Positions 18,200-26,861 of a DNA stretch of 64,000 nucleotides are shown one piece after another (the first letter of the stretch is position 1; every line of letters begins with the position of its first letter). A program made the position numbers and the translations under genes. This DNA is from Bog-473 sp963726135. GTDB lineage: Bacteria > Actinomycetota > Acidimicrobiia > Acidimicrobiales > RAAP-2. Where the stretch lies: assembly GCA_963726135.1 (NCBI GenBank), contig CAVSBE010000008.1, positions 248,001-312,000 of the forward strand. The letters are read 5' to 3'. Under the pieces are notes generated by a model that worked only from the letters and a program-made list of their open reading frames with translations, ran no database searches and was not told the origin of the DNA.

Positions 18200-19625
18200 A
18201 TGACCGACCACGACGAGGTGGTCGCGCCCCAGCCGGCACGCATCACCAAGGACCGGCGGCAGTTGCCCAGCTGGCGCTGGGAGGAGCTCCGGACGACGCT
18301 GTGGGTCGTCCCGTGCATCCTGGTCGTGTTCTCGGTCGTGCTGTTCATTGTCACGTTCGAGATCGACCTGGCCGCCTACCACGATCCGACCCTGCTCCCG
18401 TTCTGGATCCGCACGGGGACCGCCGACGCCGAGCGCCAGGTCCTCATTGCCATCGCGGCCGCCATCATCACGGTCGTCGGCGTGGTCTTCTCCATCACGA
18501 TCCTTGCGCTGACGCTGGCGTCGCAGCAGTTCGGCCCGCGCATGATGCGGAACTTCGTCCGCGACATCGGCAACCAGGTGACACTGGGTGTGTTCGTCGG
18601 CACTTTCGTGTTCGCGGTGCTCTCGCTCGGCTCCATCAGCAGCGTGAACAACGGATTTCGTCCCCCACCTGTCCACCTCGGTGGCCGAGGCGCTGCTGCT
18701 GGTCGACCTCGGCGTCCTCATCTACTTCATCCACCACATCGCCAAGTCCATTCAGCTGCCCGAGGTCATCGCCGGGATCGCCGACGATCTCATGGAGTCG
18801 ATCGATGCCGAGTTCCCCGAGCCGGTGGGTGGTGCAAACGAGTCCGGTTCGCGGCTCGAGGCGGGCAAGTCCGTCCCCGAACTGCTCATCCTCATTGAGG
18901 AGCGGGGGGCGATCGTCCCCTCACAGGTGAGCGGCTACATCCAGTACGTCGGCTACTCGCAGTTGATCGGCATCGCCACCCGTACGGACTCGGTGATCCG
19001 GCTGGAGCACCGGCCGGGTCACTTCCTGGCCACCGGGCGACCGCTCGCAATGGTCTGGCCGCGCGGCGCGGCGCCCGAAGTGGCCAGGGCTCTGTCGAAG
19101 GCCCACGTCACCGGCCCGCACCGGACGCTGGTGCAAGATCCGGTGTTCGCCATCGACCAGCTCGTCGAAATCGCCATTCGGGCGCTTTCTGCGGCGGTGA
19201 ACGACACCTTCACGGCACTCACCTGCATCGACTGGCTGTCGGCAGGGCTCGGCCGGGTCTCGGGCCGGGTGCTCGACGAGGGCGTCTACCGCGACGGATC
19301 CGGGAACATACGCCTGATTGAGTCCGACCCGTCGTACGCGCGCATCGTCAACCGGGCCTTCGACAAGATCCGCCAGGCGTCACGGGGCATGCCGGCCGTG
19401 CTCATCCGGCTCATCGATTCACTCGGCTCGATCATGCTCGACACCACGTCGGCCGAGCAGCGGGTGGTGCTCAGGCGCCAGGCTGACATGGTGCTCAAGC
19501 TGTCCGAGGAAACGGTCAGCGAGCCCAACGACCTGGAGGAGATCCGTTTCCGCTACCGGCGTATTCCGGGCGAGGACGCGTTCAAGGAACAGCCGCACAC
19601 CTGGTCGAAGATCGACCTGCCGTGA
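18200..19625 (+). CDS. DUF2254 membrane protein, +1 frameshift at 18656
   Basis: DUF2254 proteins are predicted inner-membrane proteins of unknown function. The first frame gives three or four membrane segments with ITILALTLASQQFGPRMMRNF and VGTFVFAVLSLGSI. It breaks at GGATTT (18653-18658); leaving out one T joins it to FVPHLSTSVAEALLLVDLGV and the rest of the family sequence, including HRPGHFLATGRPLA and RALSAAVNDTFTALTCIDWL, to the stop at 19625. The product would have about 474 residues. The ATG at 18200 is used; a nine-codon ORF (18174-18203) overlaps it as ATGA. Nothing in the surroundings points to a role. Confidence 0.85.
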
Positions 19626-19680
19626 GCGTGGGGGCACGCACGCCCGGCGTGTGGCATCGGCCGTCCGTTCGGGCGCCGTA

Positions 19681-20037
19681 CTACGGGGTCACCCGCCGGT
19701 GTCCCCGCCGCCCCGACGACCAGCGTTCGGCCCAACGCTGCAGCGGTGCGATGGCTTCGCCCAGCTCCCGACCGTGGTTGGTCAGCGCATACGCCCCGTC
19801 ACGGCCCTGCTCGATCAGCCCGGCCGTACGGAGTTCGCCCAGCCTCTCGTAGAGCACGCTCGAGGACATGTCGTCGCACCGAGCCCGGAGGGCGCGGGCT
19901 CCAAGGTCCCCGTCACGCAGCTCCCAGAGGATGCGAAGCGCCCAGCGGCGTCCCAGCAGGTCGAGGGCGGCCATCAGGGGACGCCCCGTGGTGGAGCCAC
20001 GGACCGGTCGGCCCGGGACGGGCGCGGCGGGTGTCAT
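19681..20037 (-). CDS. HxlR-family transcriptional regulator
   Basis: This small winged-helix protein has the HxlR core LDLLGRRWALRILWEL, then CDDMSSSVLYERLGELRTAGL and ALTNHGRELGEAIAPLQRWAE. HxlR regulators usually sit divergent to the oxidoreductase-like gene they control, as here with a carboxymuconolactone decarboxylase homologue. The start is uncertain: the ATG at 20037 gives 118 residues, and an ATG at about 20132 would add a Pro-rich leader. Two near-identical 14-bp repeats upstream (20101 and 20140) are candidate binding sites. Confidence 0.87.
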   Translation of the reverse strand: MTPAAPVPGRPVRGSTTGRPLMAALDLLGRRWALRILWELRDGDLGARALRARCDDMSSSVLYERLGELRTAGLIEQGRDGAYALTNHGRELGEAIAPLQRWAERWSSGRRGHRRVTP

Positions 20038-20100
20038 CGGGTGGAGGGTGGTGTCATCGGGTGGCGGAGGTGCGTCGTGGGTCGAGCGGTTGCTGTTCTG

Positions 20101-20153
20101 AATCCGAAACGATAGGGTACTCCGGCCCATATGTTTCGAAATCAGAAACCATA
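20101..20153. promoter_or_regulatory. Direct repeats AATCCGAAACGATA / AATCAGAAACCATA, candidate HxlR operator
   Basis: The two 14-mers at 20101-20114 and 20140-20153 match at 12 of 14 positions and are 39 bases apart, about four helical turns, so they would lie on one face of the DNA. The second also contains GTTTC-GAAAC symmetry (20133-20149). They lie between the divergent HxlR and decarboxylase genes. Confidence 0.55.
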
Positions 20154-20160
20154 AGCGAGG

Positions 20161-20255
20161 AACCAGGAACCAGGAACCAGGAACCAGGAACCAGGAACCA
20201 GGAACCAGGAAAGAACCAGGAACCAGGAACCAGGAACCAGGAACCAGGAACCAGG
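20161..20255 (+). repeat. Thirteen tandem copies of AACCAGG in the 5' leader of the decarboxylase gene
   Basis: Seven copies (20161-20209), the interruption AAAG, then six copies (20214-20255) form a 95-bp array. The last copy runs into AGGAGGTG (20253-20260), a strong ribosome binding site, seven bases before the ATG. Every unit carries an AGGAA or CAGGA core. Unit number would set the operator-to-gene distance. Confidence 0.95.
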
Positions 20256-20266
20256 AGGTGTCGGCC

Positions 20267-20836
20267 ATGATCGGTCTCCCGCGTATCGCCGCCCTCGAAC
20301 CGCCGTTCGAACCGGAGGTCGAGGAACAACTGCGCTCGATGATGCCCGCCGGCGTCCCACCGATCGGGCTGTTCCGGACCTTCGTCCGCAACCGGCCCAT
20401 GGCGGCGGCGATGCAGACGTGGGGGCGCCACGAACTGAGCCGCTCGCTCTCGGTCGGGCTGCGCGAGAGGGAGATTGTGATCGACCGGACGTGCGCGCGG
20501 TGCGGCTGCGAATACGAGTGGGGCGTCCATGTCGCCTTCTTCGCTGAGCGCGCCGGGCTCGACCGGGCGCAGGTGACGTCGCTGACCCATGGCGGACCCG
20601 ATGACGCCTGCTGGGTGGACCAGCGGGACAGGCTCCTGATCGCGCTCGTCGACGAGTTGCACGACTCGGCCGACGTCGGGGTCTCGCTCTGGCGTCACCT
20701 GCACGACGAGTTCGGTGACGAGCAGCTGCTCGACCTGCTCATGCTGTGCGGGTGGTACCACGCCGTGAGTTTCACGGCGCGGGCGGCCCGTGTCGCACTG
20801 GAGGACGGTGCCCCGACCTTCGCATCCGTGCGTTGA
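20267..20836 (+). CDS. Carboxymuconolactone decarboxylase-family protein (AhpD-like)
   Basis: The 189-residue protein has the AhpD/CMD fold signature, with RTCARCGCEYEWGVHVAFFAE (here split as ARCGC and EYEWGVHV) near residues 79-98. The motif differs from the usual CXXC-H pattern: Cys-X2-Cys-X-Cys precedes Glu-Tyr-Glu-Trp. Family members act as peroxidase-cycle reductants or lactone decarboxylases. The start is fixed by AGGAGGTG. It is divergent from the HxlR gene and preceded by the AACCAGG array, so expression is probably HxlR-controlled. The reaction is unknown. Confidence 0.85.
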   Translation: MIGLPRIAALEPPFEPEVEEQLRSMMPAGVPPIGLFRTFVRNRPMAAAMQTWGRHELSRSLSVGLREREIVIDRTCARCGCEYEWGVHVAFFAERAGLDRAQVTSLTHGGPDDACWVDQRDRLLIALVDELHDSADVGVSLWRHLHDEFGDEQLLDLLMLCGWYHAVSFTARAARVALEDGAPTFASVR

Positions 20837-20854
20837 AAGAGGGCGGGCGCCCGG

Positions 20855-22207
20855 TCAGCCTCTTCCAGCGTTGTCGGTCGGGGACGTAGTCGTCGACCGC
20901 GGCGTGGTCGTCGTGGTGGTCGACCGCGTCGTTGTCGTAGTGGTGGTCGTGCTGCCGCCGCTCGGGGCGGAGGAAGGGCTCGTAGTCGTGGTCGTGGTCG
21001 TGCTCGTCGTCGGGGTCGGGGTCGTGGCCGGCGCAGGCGGGGCGACGAACGGAACAGTCTCGCCGTGCAGCGTCGTGAGGCTCGCCGAGGGGCCGGCCGT
21101 CAGGTTGGTGCAGGCCCGCGCAGCGTTCCAACTCTGGATCGCCGCGGCCGCCGGCGCGCCGGTCAGCGGCTGGGGCAGGCCGGCCACGATGGAGGCGGGG
21201 CGCCACACCACCGAGGTGACGTGGCGGCCCTCGGCCGTGACGATGAGCGCACCGCTGTCCGTCTCGGGAGAGGCGCTGTCGTAGAACGCAAAGTTGCCGA
21301 GGCCGTAGTCGACGTACGCGCTGCCGAGGTATCCGCCCCCGAGCAGGACGTGTGCGTCCGTACCGACGACGACGTCTGCGCCTGCCTTCACGAGCTGCTG
21401 CGCGAGCGGTTCCTGCTGGGGGTTCGGACACGCCTGCGTCTCGGTTCCCCAATGCACGTAGACGATCACGGTGTCCGCGGTGCGGCGCACCTGCTGTACC
21501 TCGCGCACGAGCTCGGTCGGGTCGATGGCAGAGGCGACGCCCGGCTGGCCCGCTGTGGCGGTCCAGGTGCTCACCAGGTTGTCGGCGATCAATTGCGTCG
21601 CCGCGATGATGGCGATGCGCTGTCCGGCGATGGTGATCCGGTAGGGGGCAAAGGCCTGGGCCGCGGAGTTGCCGATGCCGATGATCGGATAGGCCGCCTG
21701 CGACGCGATGGTCAGGTTCTGGGACAAGCCCTGCGGCCCGCAGTCCAGGCCGTGGTCGTTCGCCTCCGTGCTCAGCGTGATGTCGGCGCTCTTCAGCGCG
21801 GTGACGGCCGACGCCGGGGCGTCGAAGACATACGGCTTCGACTGCGGCTCGGGACAGGTGCCGTCCGTGATGACCGTCTCCAGGTTCACCATGCTGGCCT
21901 GGGCCCCCGCGAAAAGCTGCGGGATCGTGGTGCCGAGAGCGGTCGCGGGATCCTTGGCGAGGTTCGCGCCGACGGTGCCCTCGAAGTGCGTATCCCCCCC
22001 GAAGCCCAGCGTCACGGGGTGGCCACTGCCCTTCCAGCCGGGGTTGAGCGGCGAGTGCTGGGGGAAATGGTCGGACGCCGTCGTCTGGTGCTGTGTGGCG
22101 GAGGGAGGGGGAGGCGCCTTGCCCGAGCCACCCGAGAAGAATGCGAAACAGATCAAGACGAGGAGGACAAGCGCCCCTCCGACCGCGAATTGGCGCCGCC
22201 GCCGCAT
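20855..22207 (-). CDS. CapA-family (poly-gamma-glutamate synthesis-type) metallophosphatase-like protein
   Basis: The N-terminus has four arginines and one membrane helix (residues about 6-25), then a Pro/Ser linker, so the enzyme is anchored and extracellular. The CapA domain shows LGFGGDTHFEG, VNLETVIT, STEANDHGLDCG, YVHWGTETQ, GTDAHVLLGG and VDYGLGNFAFYD, with the metal ligands Asp, Glu, Asn and His of the calcineurin-like fold. The last 60 residues are almost only Thr, Ser and Pro, probably a wall-spanning or glycosylated tail. An upstream GTG at 22225 would add six residues. CapA homologues are linked to polyglutamate capsules, but no capB or capC is nearby, so the substrate is open. Confidence 0.85.
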   Translation of the reverse strand: MRRRRQFAVGGALVLLVLICFAFFSGGSGKAPPPPSATQHQTTASDHFPQHSPLNPGWKGSGHPVTLGFGGDTHFEGTVGANLAKDPATALGTTIPQLFAGAQASMVNLETVITDGTCPEPQSKPYVFDAPASAVTALKSADITLSTEANDHGLDCGPQGLSQNLTIASQAAYPIIGIGNSAAQAFAPYRITIAGQRIAIIAATQLIADNLVSTWTATAGQPGVASAIDPTELVREVQQVRRTADTVIVYVHWGTETQACPNPQQEPLAQQLVKAGADVVVGTDAHVLLGGGYLGSAYVDYGLGNFAFYDSASPETDSGALIVTAEGRHVTSVVWRPASIVAGLPQPLTGAPAAAAIQSWNAARACTNLTAGPSASLTTLHGETVPFVAPPAPATTPTPTTSTTTTTTTSPSSAPSGGSTTTTTTTTRSTTTTTTPRSTTTSPTDNAGRG

Positions 22208-22307
22208 GACCCTGCGTGAGACCACGGGGCACTATGGCACAGGTCCGGCCGTCGAACCCGAGCGGGAGGCTCGCTGACCAGCCGTTTCGCGCCGCTGGCC
22301 CTGGCGG

Positions 22308-22877
22308 CTAGGCGGCCCAGAGCCTGTCCCAGTGGGTCGCCAGGGAGGCGACCAGACCGGAGCAGGCGGCGGCGATCATGTCGCGGCACTCGTCGAAGAC
22401 GGCGTGGTCGCCGTAGTAGGGGTCCGGCACGTCGGCTGCGGCACCCGCGGCGGCGTCGAAGTGCCTGAGCAGGGCCAGGCGGTCCGGATCGGCGCCCAGG
22501 CTGCGCAGGGTCTGCTGGTGGCGGCGGTCGAGGGCGACGACGAGGTCGACCTGCCCGAGCTGGGAGGACACGACCTGGTGCGCCACGTGGGGGTGGCGGG
22601 GATAGCCGGCACGGACGAGCGCCTCCGAGGCCAGCTCGTGCATCGGTTCGCCCTCGTGCCAAGGACCCGTGCCGGCGCTGCGCACGTCGAGATGGTCTCC
22701 CAGGGCGGTGTGGTCGCCGAGATCGGTGGTCGCCGCCAGCGAGCGGGTGATCACCTCGGCCATCGGCGAACGGCAGATGTTCCCCGTGCAGACGAAGACG
22801 ATGCGGTAGGGCCGGTCTCCGATCGGTCCCGGCGGCACGACGAGGCCGCGAACTCGGGTCCGTCCCGTTCGGCTCAC
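22308..22877 (-). CDS. Low-molecular-weight protein tyrosine phosphatase
   Basis: The CX5R catalytic loop is complete in VCTGNICRSPMAE, and the general acid Asp lies in VPDPYYGD. The intervening RSAGTGPWHEGEPMHELASEAL is typical of the LMW family. Actinobacterial members (PtpA type) are secreted or act on tyrosine-phosphorylated proteins. The GTG at 22877 overlaps the stop of the upstream acyl-CoA ligase as GTGA, so both are co-translated. A short basic leader precedes the catalytic domain. Confidence 0.93.
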   Translation of the reverse strand: MSRTGRTRVRGLVVPPGPIGDRPYRIVFVCTGNICRSPMAEVITRSLAATTDLGDHTALGDHLDVRSAGTGPWHEGEPMHELASEALVRAGYPRHPHVAHQVVSSQLGQVDLVVALDRRHQQTLRSLGADPDRLALLRHFDAAAGAAADVPDPYYGDHAVFDECRDMIAAACSGLVASLATHWDRLWAA

Positions 22878-24436
22878 GTCGCCGCGTACTGGTCGCGCAG
22901 GGCCTTCTTGACGATCTTGCCCGTGCCCGCCCGGGGCCACTCGGTGCGGATCTCGAGCTGCTCGGGGAGCTTCTGCGTCATGAGGCCGGCGTCGCGGCAG
23001 AAGGCACTGACATCCGCGAGCTCGAGCCCGCCGGCGTCCTCGGCGAGTTGGACCACCGCGCAGACCCGCTCGCCACGCTCGGGGTCGGGCAGCCCGATGA
23101 CGGCCACCTCGACGACCTTGGGGTGGGTGTAGAGCAGATCCTCGATCTCCTTGGCACTGATGTTCTCGCCCTTGCGGACGATGACGTCCTTCAGGCGACC
23201 GGTCAATGCCAGATGCCCGTCGGCGCGCAGCCGGCCCAGGTCGCCGGTCCGGAAGTAGCCCTCGCCGTCGAAGGCATCCTCGTTCAAGGCGGCGTCGGTG
23301 TAGCCGTGGAACACCATCGGCCCCTTGACCCGGACCTCCCCCTCCTCGTCGGGCCCCGCCTTCCGGCCGTCGAGGGTGACGATGCGCACGTCGGCCCCCT
23401 CCACCGGCTTGCCGTCCGTGTTCGCCAGCTGCTCGTCGGTGTCGTGAGGCGAGCCGTTGGAGATCATCGGCACCTCGGTCATGCCGTAGCCGTGCACGAC
23501 GCCGCGCCCGCCGATCTCGTCGCGCACCTCGTAGTGGATCTCTGGGGGCTTGGCCGCACCACCCCCGGTCATGACGCGCAGGGCCGGGAGGATCGGGTCC
23601 GCGGGTGTCTTGCGCTGCTCGGCGAGGTACGCCACGTAGAACGCCGTGCTCCCCCCAACCATGGTCGCACCGTGTTTCCGGAAGATCGGCAGGACGTCCG
23701 GCGCCGAGAACGCCTCGACCAGGACGGCCGGGAACCCGATGGAGAGCATCGTCACCAGGTAGTCGGGGCCGGCGATGTGGGCGAAGGGGAAGGCCATGGA
23801 GCCGACGTCGTCGGGACGCATATCGAGGGCACGGGCGAGGCCCCGACCGCCGGCGATCAAGGTCTGGTCGGTGTGCTGCACGCCCTTGGGATCGGCGGTG
23901 GATCCCGAGGTGTAGTAGATCCACCGGACCGGGGCGTCCGCCGGGTCCGTCCCCGGGGGCGGTGGGGGCAGGAGCGCCGGGTCGGCTTCCGGAAGACCGC
24001 CTGCCGTCGTCAGGATGGTGGGCGGGGAGCTGACGCCGGCGAGGGCGCGCTCGGCGATGGCGGAGAAGTCGATGTCGTGCCAGGTGCCGGGGATGACGAA
24101 GAGGCCGGCGCCGGTCTGACGGAGGGCGAAGCCGACTTCCCGCTCGCGGTAGAGGTGGATGATCGGGTTCTGGACGGCGCCGAGGCGGGACAGCGCAATT
24201 GAGAGCACGACGGTGTCGATGCGGGTGGGGAGCTGCCACGAGACGACCGAGCCCGTGGTCACGCCCATCTCGTGGAGACCGGCAGCCACCCGCTCGGCCC
24301 GGTCGCGGAACCGGCCGAACGTGAGCGTGTCGCCGTCGGCCGCGATCAGCATGGGATGGTCGGGCGACGCGTCGGCCCGGCGCTCGACGAGCTCCCACAT
24401 CGTGCGGGCGTCGGTGAGTATGTCGCTCGGGGTCAT
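22874..24436 (-). CDS. AMP-dependent acyl-CoA synthetase/ligase
   Basis: This is a 520-residue ANL-superfamily enzyme that activates a carboxylic acid as the adenylate and then the CoA thioester. The P-loop-like YYTSGSTADPKGVQHTD, the A5 motif GYGMTEVPM, A7 YFRTGDLGRL, A8 LTGRLKDVIVRKGENISAKE and the A10 lysine in GTGKIVKKAL are all present. It is close to cyclohexanecarboxylate or medium/long-chain ligases, but the acid cannot be named. It forms a coupled pair with the tyrosine phosphatase. The ATG at 24436 is the natural start. Confidence 0.9.
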   Translation of the reverse strand: MTPSDILTDARTMWELVERRADASPDHPMLIAADGDTLTFGRFRDRAERVAAGLHEMGVTTGSVVSWQLPTRIDTVVLSIALSRLGAVQNPIIHLYREREVGFALRQTGAGLFVIPGTWHDIDFSAIAERALAGVSSPPTILTTAGGLPEADPALLPPPPPGTDPADAPVRWIYYTSGSTADPKGVQHTDQTLIAGGRGLARALDMRPDDVGSMAFPFAHIAGPDYLVTMLSIGFPAVLVEAFSAPDVLPIFRKHGATMVGGSTAFYVAYLAEQRKTPADPILPALRVMTGGGAAKPPEIHYEVRDEIGGRGVVHGYGMTEVPMISNGSPHDTDEQLANTDGKPVEGADVRIVTLDGRKAGPDEEGEVRVKGPMVFHGYTDAALNEDAFDGEGYFRTGDLGRLRADGHLALTGRLKDVIVRKGENISAKEIEDLLYTHPKVVEVAVIGLPDPERGERVCAVVQLAEDAGGLELADVSAFCRDAGLMTQKLPEQLEIRTEWPRAGTGKIVKKALRDQYAAT

Positions 24437-24540
24437 GACCTCTCCTTCCGGGACCCTCTCATAGCAGCTGGCGGCGGCCGGCCTGGCGGGGTCCGGCCCG
24501 CTGGCGCGTCCGCCGGACGTGGACGGGGCAGAATGGCCCC

Positions 24541-24825
24541 GTGGCGAGACGCCCGGTGCACACGGATCCCCCTCACATGGAGTCGCCGGATGGCGGTGGC
24601 GACCGGGGGGTCGAGCGCCGGCATCAAGCCAGGCTGGTCGGGGTGGCCGTGGCCGTCATCCTCCTGGCCTGGTTCGCGCTGGCCAACCTGAGGCGGGTCC
24701 AGATCGATTTCTGGGTCTTCAACCGCCAAGCGCCCTTGATCCTCGTCATCGCGATCTCCGGCCTGCTCGGGGCGCTGATCACCGCCCTGATCATGCGCCG
24801 GAAGCCCAAGGAGCCCAAGGAGTAG
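24541..24825 (+). CDS. LapA-domain (DUF1049) small membrane protein
   Basis: This 94-residue protein has two hydrophobic segments (about 32-48 and 64-86) separated by NLRRVQIDFWVFNRQAP and ends in a basic, Lys/Glu-rich tail RRKPKEPKE. This is the layout of LapA/DUF1049 proteins, which in proteobacteria act in lipopolysaccharide assembly and in actinobacteria have no defined role. The GTG at 24541 was chosen because it gives the whole frame. Confidence 0.85.
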   Translation: MARRPVHTDPPHMESPDGGGDRGVERRHQARLVGVAVAVILLAWFALANLRRVQIDFWVFNRQAPLILVIAISGLLGALITALIMRRKPKEPKE

Positions 24826-24946
24826 GGGCCCTCGGGCAGCGGGGCCGGGCCTGCCGGGACCGCCCGGGCCCCGGCGTGGTGAGGGGCCGGCAGTCCAAGC
24901 CGGCCCGCGGTCGGCCCGGTTTGAGCCGCTGGCCGCGTTCCGCTCG

Positions 24947-24963
24947 TTAGGATCCGGTCCTAA
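24947..24963. promoter_or_regulatory. Inverted repeat TTAGGA-TCCGG-TCCTAA upstream of the DUF3040 gene
   Basis: Perfect 6-bp arms around a 5-base centre lie in the 262-bp gap (24826-25087) between lapA and the DUF3040 gene. It could be an operator. The rest of the gap holds GC-rich potential stem-loops (around 24835-24890) that may end the lapA transcript, without a T-run. Confidence 0.35.
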
Positions 24964-25087
24964 GCTGCACGGCGGTGGAGAACCCCAGGAGGCCACGCAC
25001 GAGGGGGCACATTCTCGTTGTCCGCGCCCTCCGGGCGTGCAAACATGGGACGCAGATGGGTGTGGAGATCCTAGGGGGCAGGTGGTA

Positions 25088-25489
25088 GTGCCGCTTTCCG
25101 ACCACGAACAGCGAATTCTGGCCGAGCTCGAGGAGTCCCTGGTCCGCCAGGACCCCGAGTTCGCCGAACGGGTGCGGTCGGAGACCGTCTACCGGCACGC
25201 CGGCCGCTATTGCAAGTGGGCCGCCGTGACGTTCGTCCTCGGCGTGGTCATTCTCGTGGCCTTCTACAGCAAGTCGGTCCCGGCCGGCTTCGTGGGCGTC
25301 GTCATCATGTTCGCCTCGGCGGTCTGGTTCGAGCGGAACCTGCGCCGCATGGGCCGCGCCGGTTGGCATGACCTGACCCGGACGAAGGACGGGGAGTCGA
25401 AGCCGAGCGGCGCGACGAGCGGGATCGAGGGCGCCGTGAGCGAGGCGCGCGACTGGTTCCGTTCCCGCTTCCACCGGCGCGAGAGCTGA
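25088..25489 (+). CDS. DUF3040 membrane protein
   Basis: DUF3040 proteins are short actinobacterial membrane proteins often found just upstream of mraZ. The N-terminal MPLSDHEQRILAELEESL and DPEFAERVRS are the family signature. Two hydrophobic helices (about 44-62 and 68-82) follow and the C-terminus is hydrophilic. GTG at 25088 is the start because PLSDHEQ follows at once, with GGCAGGTGG just before. Its function is unknown; the location near the dcw cluster fits a division or wall role. Confidence 0.87.
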   Translation: MPLSDHEQRILAELEESLVRQDPEFAERVRSETVYRHAGRYCKWAAVTFVLGVVILVAFYSKSVPAGFVGVVIMFASAVWFERNLRRMGRAGWHDLTRTKDGESKPSGATSGIEGAVSEARDWFRSRFHRRES

Positions 25490-25578
25490 GCGCCGCGCGG
25501 GGTTGCACGCGGCCCCGCTGAGCCGGGACAGACCGTTGGCACCCATGTCGAGATCAAGGCCGAGGTGCCGCCCGCCCC

Positions 25579-26505
25579 GTGACTGATCTCGCGCTGGCCG
25601 TGGACATCGGTGGCACCAAGATGGCGGCCGGGTTGGTCGGTCTCGACGGCTCCCTGGTGGAACGGGCGATGCGGCCGACGAGGGCGCGGCGGGGGGCCGT
25701 GGCGGACGCCGATGTGGGCGAGGGTCCCGGATCCCGGGCCGGAGAGGCCGAGGCGCTGTGGGACGACCTGGCCGAGTTGGTGCAGAACGTCACCTCTGCG
25801 GGCACTGGCGGGGATCGCGTCATCGTCTGCGGGGTGGGTTGCGGAGGGCCGATGACCCCCGGCGGAGACGAGGTGTCGCCCTTGAACATCCCGGCCTGGC
25901 GGTCCTTTCCCTTGCGCTCCCGTCTCAGGGAGCTGACCGGACTCCCCGTCTTCGTCGACAACGACGCGAAGGCGCTCGCGTTGGGCGAGGGCTGGGTCGG
26001 TGCCGCGACGGGCCGTGCGGACTACATCGCGATGGTGGTGTCGACGGGCGTCGGCGGAGGCATCGTGCTCGACGGAAGGCTGCTCTCCGGACGGCTCGGC
26101 AACGCGGGCCACATCGGCCACGTCATTGTCGTTCCCGGCGGAAGGAAGTGCCGGTGCGGCGGCCGTGGCTGCCTCGAGGCGGAGGCATCGGGGACGGCGC
26201 TGGCAGCCATCACGGGACAGCCGGCCCGGCTTGCCCCCGCGGTCGTGGTGGAGCGCGCGGGGACGCTGGTCGGTCGGGCCATCGCGTCGGTCGTGAACCT
26301 CCTCGACCTGCCGCTCGCCGTCGTCAGCGGATCGGTGGCGCTGGGATTCGGCGACCCGTTCTTCGCGGCCGCACAAGCGGAGATGGACCAGTTGTGCCGG
26401 CTCGAATTCGCCCGGGGTGCACGGATCGTTCCTGGCGGCCTCGGGGACCGGGGACCGCTGATCGGTGCGGCCCGGGTCGGCTTGTGCGGGGCGGACTCCG
26501 CATGA
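25579..26505 (+). CDS. ROK-family sugar kinase
   Basis: ROK proteins with this layout are glucokinases or amino-sugar kinases. The ATP site is ALAVDIGGTKMAAGLV, the catalytic Asp is in VFVDNDAKALALGE, and the zinc site CRCGGRGCLEAEASG has the expected His upstream (NAGHIGHV). No helix-turn-helix domain precedes it, so it is a kinase and not a repressor. It overlaps the next gene as ATGA. The substrate is not shown by context. Confidence 0.9.
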   Translation: MTDLALAVDIGGTKMAAGLVGLDGSLVERAMRPTRARRGAVADADVGEGPGSRAGEAEALWDDLAELVQNVTSAGTGGDRVIVCGVGCGGPMTPGGDEVSPLNIPAWRSFPLRSRLRELTGLPVFVDNDAKALALGEGWVGAATGRADYIAMVVSTGVGGGIVLDGRLLSGRLGNAGHIGHVIVVPGGRKCRCGGRGCLEAEASGTALAAITGQPARLAPAVVVERAGTLVGRAIASVVNLLDLPLAVVSGSVALGFGDPFFAAAQAEMDQLCRLEFARGARIVPGGLGDRGPLIGAARVGLCGADSA

Positions 26506-26849
26506 GCGGGGGCGCGACGAGTACGCCGGCGACGAGTACGCCGGCGACCAGTGCGCCGACAGGACCGGGTCGGGGCGGCCGGGCCAGGTGGGCCCGGGAC
26601 GCCGCCGTCGTCACGCGGGCCGTCCTGCCCCGTCCCGGGCTGTGGTGGGCCTCGATCGGCGCCGTGCGCCGCATGGCCCGGCGCGGGTGGTGGCGTCGCA
26701 CCCCCTTCGTCCCCTTGCCTGGCGAGGCCTACTGGCGGTTCCGGCTCGTCACCGCGTACGGCGGGGACGGCGCGACCGGAGCCCTCACGCCGTCCGACGT
26801 CGTGGCCTTCTTGCGATGGTGCAAGAGGTCCCGGCCCAGCCGCGGATAG
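26502..26849 (+). CDS. Small basic protein of unknown function
   Basis: I do not recognise a named family. The 115-residue protein begins with three five-residue repeats (ATSTP, ATSTP, ATSAP, encoded by a 15-bp repeat at 26517-26555). It then shows a strongly basic Trp/Arg-rich core with LPRPGLWWASIGAVRRMARR, GWWRRTPFVPLP and YWRFRLVTAYGGD, and ends in DVVAFLRWCKRSRP. The ordered Trp pattern and the coupling to the ROK gene (ATGA overlap) argue that it is real. I have the impression that similar short proteins occur next to HNH genes in related actinobacteria, which should be verified by search. Confidence 0.72.
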   Translation: MSGGATSTPATSTPATSAPTGPGRGGRARWARDAAVVTRAVLPRPGLWWASIGAVRRMARRGWWRRTPFVPLPGEAYWRFRLVTAYGGDGATGALTPSDVVAFLRWCKRSRPSRG

Positions 26850-26861
26850 CCTCTCTGGGGT

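Noticed and set aside
20161..20255. CRISPR-like array
   Set aside because: The repeats are heptamers without spacers and no cas gene is near; it is a simple tandem repeat.
22308..24398. Long 696-codon frame joining the ligase region to the tyrosine phosphatase
   Set aside because: Its upstream part is a shadow of the acyl-CoA ligase; the phosphatase has its own GTG start overlapping the ligase stop.
24826..24900. Rho-independent terminator after lapA
   Set aside because: GC-rich self-complementary stretches are present but no T-run follows, and such stems arise easily at this GC content.
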